Below are positions 57,665-64,000 of a DNA stretch of 64,000 nucleotides, one piece after another. A model generated the notes under the pieces. It had not been told where the DNA came from and did no database searches. It saw only the letters and a program-made list of their open reading frames with translations. The translations under genes and the position numbers were made by a program. The DNA is from Hysterangium stoloniferum. Lineage: Eukaryota > Basidiomycota > Agaricomycetes > Hysterangiales > Hysterangiaceae. Position 1 is the stretch's first letter. Each line of letters opens with the position of its first letter. Where the stretch lies: positions 1 to 64,000 of the forward strand of contig WHVD01000168.1 in the NCBI GenBank assembly GCA_015178975.1, read 5' to 3'.

Positions 57665-58493
57665 AAACCTCAGTCCCTAAGGGTGATTGGGCAGTCGCTC
57701 CCCACTGGGCCATCTCCAGAAACCATCAATGTTGGTGACCTTTCCTGCTCGTAAGTATTCCTGCCCCACAGGACAGTACTGAGTACTATGAATATTCATA
57801 GGGTTTTTACAAAAAGAACACAGTGGTTGCCTGATGGGACCTGCATTGGCTTGCACAGCCATTGAAACAGATGCAGAAACAGGGATAAATTTGGCCACTA
57901 GTGGGTAACCAGCATGCAAGCGAGCATATGCCATGGCATAGTCTTTGTCTGCAACATTATGAGCCTCAAGTCGTTTTAGAAGGCCATCCAAGTTGTCAGA
58001 AAGGTGGTAAGAAGCTGGAGGGGAAGTCAAATTGACAGTACGGGTGACAATGTTGGACTCAGAGGGGGCTCCTTGAGATGTAGATGGAACTGTGGATGAT
58101 GGGATGTCAAAGCCTTCAGGGGGGCTCCGATCGAAAGCATTGACATCAAATATATATTTTCCAGCACTGAAGACGTCTTGCCAATCATATGGCTCTGTGC
58201 GGGGGTGACTTAGGTGGGTTGTTGACAGCCATTGCTCAAGTTTTGCCTAGTACCCTCATGGAAACCAAACCAGAAATAGCGGTCACGTTCCTCAGTAGTG
58301 ATGACATGTTCAGCAAGGAGATAATGGGAAATGGCTTGGAAACTCAATTTATAGGTATGCAGCTCAGCATCAGTCAATATAGACTGGCCAGATTGTTTTC
58401 GTGTGAGCTGAATGAGGGACTGCCATGTATACCGCTTTTCCTTAAAGGCACCCTTGAATGCATCTTCAATGGCTGCCTTAAAGGTAGGCCAGG

Positions 58494-59134
58494 TGTGAGA
58501 GGTATGTATAGCGAAATATGCTCAGGAAATATAGTCTGGATAAGCCCATACTATATTCCCATTATTATTTCTTCTTTCTCTCTATTCTATTATACATTTA
58601 TATTAGTTCGACGACCTATGTATGCGGTACATCGACTCTTGTGGGCACATACATGCCAGACTCATGTATTCTAGTGCCCATAATTAGAACTCAGACACTT
58701 TTACCCCGCAACCACAACTTACCCAGACACCCAGTTAGTGTCCCATAAGTTGTGATTGGGGTATCGTCTTGACCGTTATGTACGGGCTTCAACCATCCAT
58801 GCAATCCGAGTTTCAAACTGTACCGGTCGAAACTCCATCTATATATTAATCTGCACAAACTACATTCACACTACTCAACCATTTGACTCTCTCGTTACTC
58901 TTTTTCACACTTGAGCAGTCACTTGGAATTGCACTTAACAGTCAATTCCCTTTATTCATTTTAGCTCTCTACCTTACTTAGATAGCTGCTTCACTTGATC
59001 GTATTGAACTACATAAGTAGCCAATACCTGTCCGGCCTGTATTAGACTTAGACAGTCAGTACATCTATGTATCATACCTAAACGGTCGATATTCTTCGTA
59101 TATAGAACGGTTAAAACTTCCACCACTCTTCACA
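58494..59134 (+). mobile_element. Solo LTR of family B (641 bp), duplication CCAGG
   Basis: TGTGAGAGGTATG to ACTCTTCACA, flanked by CCAGG at 58489-58493 and 59135-59139. It separates capsid codons of the F gag. Confidence 0.95.
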
Positions 59135-59434
59135 CCAGGCTGAAGATGAATAGCCCTCAAAAGTTTTGAAGACATCCCGCTGCTGTCTAGAAAGGTAGCA
59201 GAATAAAAAGGTGACCTTTTCACTGTCCAGGAGCTGGGCATCATTGGCACAATTGTCAAACTGCTCCAAAAATTCCGCAATGTCATCTTCATTTCCATCA
59301 AAAGTTTTTGGAGCTCGGTTAGATCCTGGTACAGGCATGTCGCCCTTTCCAGTCAGGACAGTAGCCATAGGGTGTGGGGTAGAAACTGGAAGGGTTGGGA
59401 GGAATGGCAGGGGGCCAAGAGCTGGGATGAGAGG

Positions 59435-60880
59435 TTGTGGTAGGGTATGTACACGGCGGGTTTCCAGAGAAACCCGCAGAATATCCAGTAGGACTTGGCT
59501 TCAGCTTATAGGCTGTGCCCTCGTGAGATCGTGTTGTCCAATTTCAGACAGGTGGACAGGAATCCCGGGGAGTCTGGGTGGGGTTCGTGGGTAGAGGGGT
59601 TGTGGGTCGGGGGTTGTGGGTCAAGGGGTTGAGATGAATAAGAGAGATAGATGTGCCGGAGCCCATGGGCTCCAACTAGCGTGAGCAGTGTGATTCAAGT
59701 AGGAATTTAGAGCAGAAAATGTATTAGATTACTGGGGGGAATCTAAGCCGATTTTCTGACTGGATTGTATGTACAACATCTGCCAGACTATATAGACCAT
59801 GGAATGAATGACATACCAAATCCAGTAATAATGAAACAAAACTAGCAAAACATAAAATGAGAATAGTAAACACCAAATTTGGTGTTAGGAATGGGACGTA
59901 ACGGAATGGAGTCCAAATTGTGACAAATCATAAACCATGACGGGAAATAGAGTGGGAGTGGAGTCCGAATCGTGACAGGTCATTTGACTAAAATGGGAAT
60001 GGGGCTCAGTTAGAGGGGTGATGGGTTTTCCGAGCGTGGTCTGGTGACTGATGCATGGGATGAGGTCAGACATAGACAGGGACAGTGTGAGAGGTATGGC
60101 GAAATACACTCAGGAAATATAGTCGGATGAGCTCTTACTATATTCCCTTTATTATTTCTGTTTCTCTCTATTTTATTATACATCTATAATTAGTTCGATG
60201 ACCTATGTATGCGGTACATCGACTCTTGTGGGCGCATACTCATGTATTCTAGCGCCCGTAGTTAAAACTCAGACACTTTTACACCACAACCACGACTTAC
60301 CCAGACACCTGTTAGTGTCCTGTAAGTTGTGATTGGTGTATCGTCTCGACCGTCACAGACGGGCTTTAGCTATTTACTCAATCAGAGTTTCGAACTGTAC
60401 TAGTCGAAACTCAATCCTTACCTCAACCCACATGGACTACATCCACACTACTCTACTATTCAACTCTCTAGTTACTCTACTTGACACTCGAGCAGTCACC
60501 CAGAATCGCACTTAACAGTCGATTCTACTTATTTGTACTAGCTCTCTACCTTACTTTAGATAGCTACTTCTCTCTACCATATTGAACTAAGTAGTCAATA
60601 CATGTCCAGTCTGTATTAGACTTAGACAGTCAATACATCTTAGTGTCATACCTAAACGGTCGAAATTCTTCGTATATAGAACAGTTAGAACTTCCACCAC
60701 TCTTCACAGACGGAGTCCAGTGGGTATTCTGGTGACTGAACACAACGTAATGAAGTCAAACATAGACAAGTCTGACGTACGGAGTCTGGCGGGAATTCCG
60801 GTAAACTGACAATTGGTGCGTGTAGGGTGCAGGTACATATAAATTAGTGCCTGCAGTCCGGCAGGAATTCCAGTCATACC
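59435..60880 (-). mobile_element. Degenerate family D LTR (D4), split by LTR B2
   Basis: Matches the D LTR across its length in two parts (59435-60085 and 60709-60880) but with many C-to-T and G-to-A changes and unclear ends. Both D hairpins are still formed. It lies in the F gag N-terminal region. Confidence 0.8.
60086..60708 (+). mobile_element. Solo LTR of family B (B2, 623 bp), duplication GACAG/GACGG
   Basis: TGTGAGAGGTATGG to ACTCTTCACA, flanked by GACAG (60081-60085) and GACGG (60709-60713), one mismatch. It sits inside the D4 LTR. Confidence 0.9.
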
Positions 60881-61251
60881 AGATTGAGATGAAGGGAACA
60901 CTGCAGGACAAAGCTGGAATGAGGGGAGTGCAGCCCGAACAATGGGGACACTGTCTAAAGAAGGTGGCAAAGATAGATCAGGTGGCAAAAAATTGTCCTG
61001 GGGTTCTGGAAATTTGGAAGGTAAAAGGGGTGGAGAGTCGCTGGTGTCAATTAATGGAAGGGAAGAGGATTGTTGAAGAGGGGAGGGGTTTAATGGGTGT
61101 TGATGAATGGAAGCTGTCGCACGTTCACGAGGGTGAAGAGAGCGAAGTGGCAGGGCCGGCTTCAACTTCTGCTTAGGTGGAATTATGAGAAGAGTAAAAG
61201 AAGACTCTTAATCTTAAGGTGTGAGGTTCGATGAAGAGTGGAGCCCCAATA

Positions 61252-61699
61252 TGTAAGATATGTTGTGCTGTGAGCACAAAATATCTAATGTGAAAAGATG
61301 AGTAAAATCTGATGATATTCTAGGGAACTTGGGAGGCTTTATATACAGCAAAACTATGAGTGGCGCAATCTTAAAGAACAAAAGCACATGCTGAGGAAAA
61401 TAGGAAACAAGAGGGACAATGGGAAAAAGAAGGACAATGGGAGAAAGAAGGACAATGGGAAAAAGAAGGACAATGGGAAAAAGAAGGACAATGGGAAAAA
61501 GAAGGACAATGGGAAAAAGAAGGACAATGGGAAAAAAAAGGACAATGGGAAAAAGAAGGACAATGGGAAAAAAAAGGACAATGGGAAAAAGAAGGACAAT
61601 GGGAAAAAGAAGAACAATGGAGGGCTCGACACAATAGGACACATGATGTCACATGTATTGATGACAAGATCACAGTGTAGGGAGTCTCACTCCCTTACA
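61252..61699 (-). repeat. 5' LTR of family F (448 bp) with an 18-bp minisatellite
   Basis: TGTAAGATATGTTG to CTCCCTTACA on the plus strand. At 61414-61619 it holds eleven ACAATGGGAAAAAGAAGG-type units plus a partial one. It differs in length from its partner (304 bp) by 144 bp, exactly eight units. Confidence 0.9.
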
Positions 61700-62439
61700 C
61701 AGCACACTTGGTGTCTGACTCAAGGATACACTGCTCATTTTCAAGAAGAGTGAGAATGCGAGAAGATGGATATGGGAGGGAGGCAGAGGACTCAGATGGA
61801 TCACAAGTGATGATAGAATGCAAGTGAGGGAAATTGGTGAGTGAGTTGAGTAATGCGATACACTTGAATAAATCTTCTGTAAGTTGCTGCACCTTGAATG
61901 CACAGGATATTGCTTTGCAGATCTGAGAAGTGGTGATGGATAAAGATGTGGATTTTGAGCATTGGAGCATAAGGGCCTCCTGGACCAATTGGACCTGGTG
62001 AATGGGCCCTTAATTACAATGATGAAGTAAAAGCACATCCCAGCAGGGCTTGGCACCCTGTATAGGCTCAGCAAAATCCCACTCAGTCCTCGAAAGGGTT
62101 GAAAGGATCAATGCATGAGCAAGAGTATCATTGGAGTGCCAGTTTTGGAGAGCAATGGGTTCAGAAGGGCCTGGGGAGGTGGTGGTGCCAAGGGCATAAG
62201 AAATAAGACCAGTAATGGTAAGATAGTGTTTTGCATTGCAATACCACTCAGAGTAATTACCCTCAGCTTTATCAAGCTTGGTCTCCATATAAATGATAGA
62301 TATTCACAAAAGAGGGACTGATGGGATATGAGAAGTTGACAAGGGGGTGATGCCGGTAGACATTGTAGGCAGTGACTAAAAAATGGATGCCAAAAGAAAA
62401 AGTGTAATGAAGGGACTTCAATACAATAGGCCCATAACC
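61700..62439 (-). pseudogene. gag: Copia H gag N-terminal part, leader and primer-binding site
   Basis: An ATG at 62288 starts a Copia-type gag (KLDKAEGNYSEWYCNAKHYL, LQNWHSNDTLAHALILSTL) with a frame change near 62000, running to ESDTKCA at 61704 where F begins. The leader is 62289-62428. The primer site, GGCCCATAACC on the plus strand (62429-62439), abuts the 5' LTR. Confidence 0.85.
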
Positions 62440-63464
62440 TGTTAAAAATAAATCCCTAGAATATATCTCAGTCTCATATGATAGTACAATGGACTAACTA
62501 AGTACCTAGAATATATCTAATACATTTGTGATTAATATAAGAGTCAGTTGATATAGGAGAATATTAGCTTACCTCAGGCTTGTATGATAGTACAACAGAC
62601 TGAGGTAAAACTATGGTATCTGCATGATATATATATGAAAGATGAACAATAGGTAGATGAGTGGCACAGAGGTGAGATGTTACGACCCATGTGCTTGGCA
62701 CACCATCGGACCCAATCAGACCTCATGCAAAACTCCAATCGCTTGCAAACCATCAGTATTCCAACTAACCCCATTAAGCACCTTCATTGTTCCCAATTAG
62801 TATTTCCGTCCACCCTTTATCCTATACAACCAGCTTACACCTTTTCCGCCCCTGTAGTAGTCTACATCCATATTTGTAATGTTCCATCTATCGCTCTCTG
62901 TTTTCGCGTCACTCTACATATATGTAGTTCCATCTGCTCCATTAGTAATTTCCTTTGTTCTGTTTTCATTTGGATAAGTGCCAGTTTTCTGTATATATGC
63001 CGTTCATGTATCATAATATTAGGACAATCAGAATATCGACTCAGAACACTTGTATACCTCTCATAGTTCCGCTCTAAGTATTCCACTCCCACCCTTGCTT
63101 GCACTCACTCATTCTAGGTCTCCAACCTCATGACCCACTACTACCCTTCAGCTTCCAATTGGTGACTTACTGAGAGGACTATACAACAGGATAAGTTTCC
63201 ACCCACCTGAAATTTAAGGACACCTGACAGTAACTTGTGAGGGCACAGCACATAAGCTGAAGCCAAGTCCTTCCGATCAGTCCCCATCAGCCTACCAATA
63301 TTAGTCAGTTTTCAGTTCTTAACATGAGACATGGGAACAAGGGGAATAACAGCACAACAAAGGGTGTGCTATTTTTGTTCCTTTGTTACCATTGTTCACT
63401 TGATCCTGGTAACAGTTGACCCTGATCCATATATCCATATGTGCGGTGTCTTTGTTCCTCAACA
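62440..63464 (-). repeat. 5' LTR of Copia H (373 bp net), split by solo LTR I
   Basis: TGTTAAAAATAAATCCC to GTTCCTCAACA, parts 62440-62677 and 63330-63464. By eye it differs from the 3' LTR at about 14 of 373 positions, mostly transitions. Confidence 0.9.
62678..63324 (+). mobile_element. Solo LTR of family I (647 bp), duplication TGAGA
   Basis: TGTTACGACCCATG to CAGTTCTTAACA, flanked by TGAGA at 62673-62677 and 63325-63329. Its start matches the D LTR start (TGTTACGACCC), and near its end it shares the block AAGCTGAAGCCAAGTCC with D and E. Confidence 0.93.
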
Positions 63465-64000
63465 GTATCAAGCTTCACCACTCCAATTGGGGTCTCATCG
63501 CATGTCTCGCAGTTAACTCTCCTCTGATTCATATTCAACCATCCAATCCACAGCATCTCAGGTGCTCAGCAATGCTCTCCAGTGAGTTGATTGTTGGCCA
63601 TTAAGCGGAACATGGCCTTGTCATGCTCTTGGGCCTCAGGAGTCGCTTTTTGTAATCACTCGGTCATGCCATAGGTTTTTGTGATTGCATTATGAGTCCA
63701 AATGTTAGCGGGATCCTCACTATAACACCTCTTTTCACAATACATTTACTTTCTATAGATTGTGGATTCGTATATTCTAAGAATGCTTTATGGCACAACG
63801 TTGCCCATTTATCGAGTAGGGATTCGGGGCCTATCGCTGTAGTACTGCTGACAATACTCGCCCTAAAGAACTGGTGTCCAGAAGGCCCGCAATGCATCCT
63901 GGACCATCTATTGTCTCATCATAAAAGTAAATGGATCGCTGAGGAAGGCTGAGTATAGATAACCAGTTCCCGGTCGTTGATCCGAGGAATTGGTTCAATA
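63465..64000. other. Right flank of the composite insertion, unassigned
   Basis: Starts with the right copy of GTATC. Short open frames exist on both strands (minus strand 63897-63664, LLDKWATLCHKAFLEY...; plus strand 63692-63952), but neither has a recognised family. It should be contiguous with the sequence ending at 45321 in an allele lacking the insertion. Confidence 0.45.

Larger units (their letters stand above)
57677..61185 (-). pseudogene. gag: Family F gag, broken by LTRs B and D4
   Basis: Three pieces: a Pro/Ser-rich N-terminal part (about 61185-60885), a capsid part (59435-59135; GSNRAPKTFDGNEDDIAEFL), and a C-terminal part (58493-57677; RYTWQSLIQLTRKQSGQ and a zinc-binding stretch CSFCKNPMNIHSTQYC). 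D4 separates the first two and LTR B the last two. A stop occurs near 58215. Capsid role inferred from position and the knuckle. Confidence 0.8.
50006..61699 (-). mobile_element. Ty3/Gypsy element, family F, with nested insertions; duplication CAGC
   Basis: Bounded by F LTRs at 50006-53379 (split by element G) and 61252-61699. The 4-bp CAGC occurs at 50002-50005 and 61700-61703, and the Copia gag frame continues exactly across the insertion. On the minus strand are gag, protease, RT, RNase H and integrase. The polypurine tract CCCAGGGAGG abuts the 3' LTR, and the presumed primer site TATTGGGGCTCC follows the 5' LTR. G, B and D4 (with B2) are inserted in it. Confidence 0.9.
45322..63464 (-). 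mobile_element. Composite insertion: Copia family H element with nested elements (18.1 kb)
   Basis: The outer ends are H LTR ends (TGTTAAAA... at left, ...CCTCAACA at right), and the flanks are the same five bases, GTATC, at 45317-45321 and 63465-63469. On the minus strand the Copia order is 5' LTR (62440-63464), primer site, gag (62288-61700, then 50001-49750), protease (about 49450), integrase (49240-48570), RT (47695-46600), RNase H (to 45760), polypurine tract and 3' LTR (45380-45752). Inserted in it are E, F (containing G, B, D4 and B2) and I, plus an F LTR at 48180. About 1 kb of pol between integrase and RT is missing. Confidence 0.92.

Noticed and set aside
61388..61753. Open frames rich in GKRRTM/KKDNG or, on the other strand, FFPLS
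   Set aside because: They are translations of the 18-bp minisatellite in the F LTR, which stays open in all frames because the unit is a multiple of three.

Overview
The window looks like a chromosome segment of a mushroom-forming basidiomycete (Agaricomycetes). Five intact, intron-rich nuclear genes with introns mostly of 44-62 nt sit together at 9.4-22.8 kb. Nearly everything else is made of Ty3/Gypsy and Ty1/Copia LTR retrotransposons inserted into one another. No bacterial-type genes, rRNA, tRNA or CRISPR arrays were seen.

Layout. 1-7215: 3' part of a chromodomain Gypsy element (family A), with a decayed pol, a separate accessory ORF with its own TATA-like promoter that is broken by a solo LTR (family J), a polypurine tract and the 3' LTR. 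9398-14737: MED13 (Mediator kinase module). 15147-16576: mannose-6-phosphate isomerase. 16953-19435: APC-superfamily amino acid permease. 19575-21959 (minus): ICP55-type Xaa-Pro aminopeptidase. 22104-22792 (minus): dUTPase. I placed the splice sites by eye, and each summed coding length is an exact multiple of three. 23.15-29.46 kb: LTRs nested up to six levels deep (E, E, B, A, C, D), a truncated Gypsy gag, a GC-rich segment of unknown origin, a 20-bp minisatellite and a Copia 3' end. 29.46-31.96 kb: a reverse remnant of family A, split by a solo LTR. 31.96-40.08 kb: a nearly complete Gypsy element (family D, minus strand) that carries on the opposite strand a two-intron gene for a coiled-coil/Zn2Cys6-like protein. 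40.1-45.3 kb: a hAT transposase remnant, a large inverted repeat and unassigned sequence. 45.32-63.46 kb: one Copia element (family H, minus strand) bounded by the same 5-bp target duplication 18.1 kb apart. It is swollen by a Gypsy element (F), a 3-kb non-coding LTR element (G) and several solo LTRs.

How the parts relate. The host genes are housekeeping genes with no evident pathway link. Nesting gives an insertion order: H first, then F into H's gag, then G into F's LTR, with B and D4 into F's gag, B2 into D4, E into H's RT and I into H's LTR. G has apparently identical LTRs and is the youngest. G and H share a primer-binding site that looks complementary to the anticodon arm of initiator tRNA-Met, so G may be copied by an H-like Copia. 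The two most notable observations are the spliced antisense gene in D and the separate post-pol ORF in A: two unrelated Gypsy families each carry an extra gene between pol and the 3' LTR.
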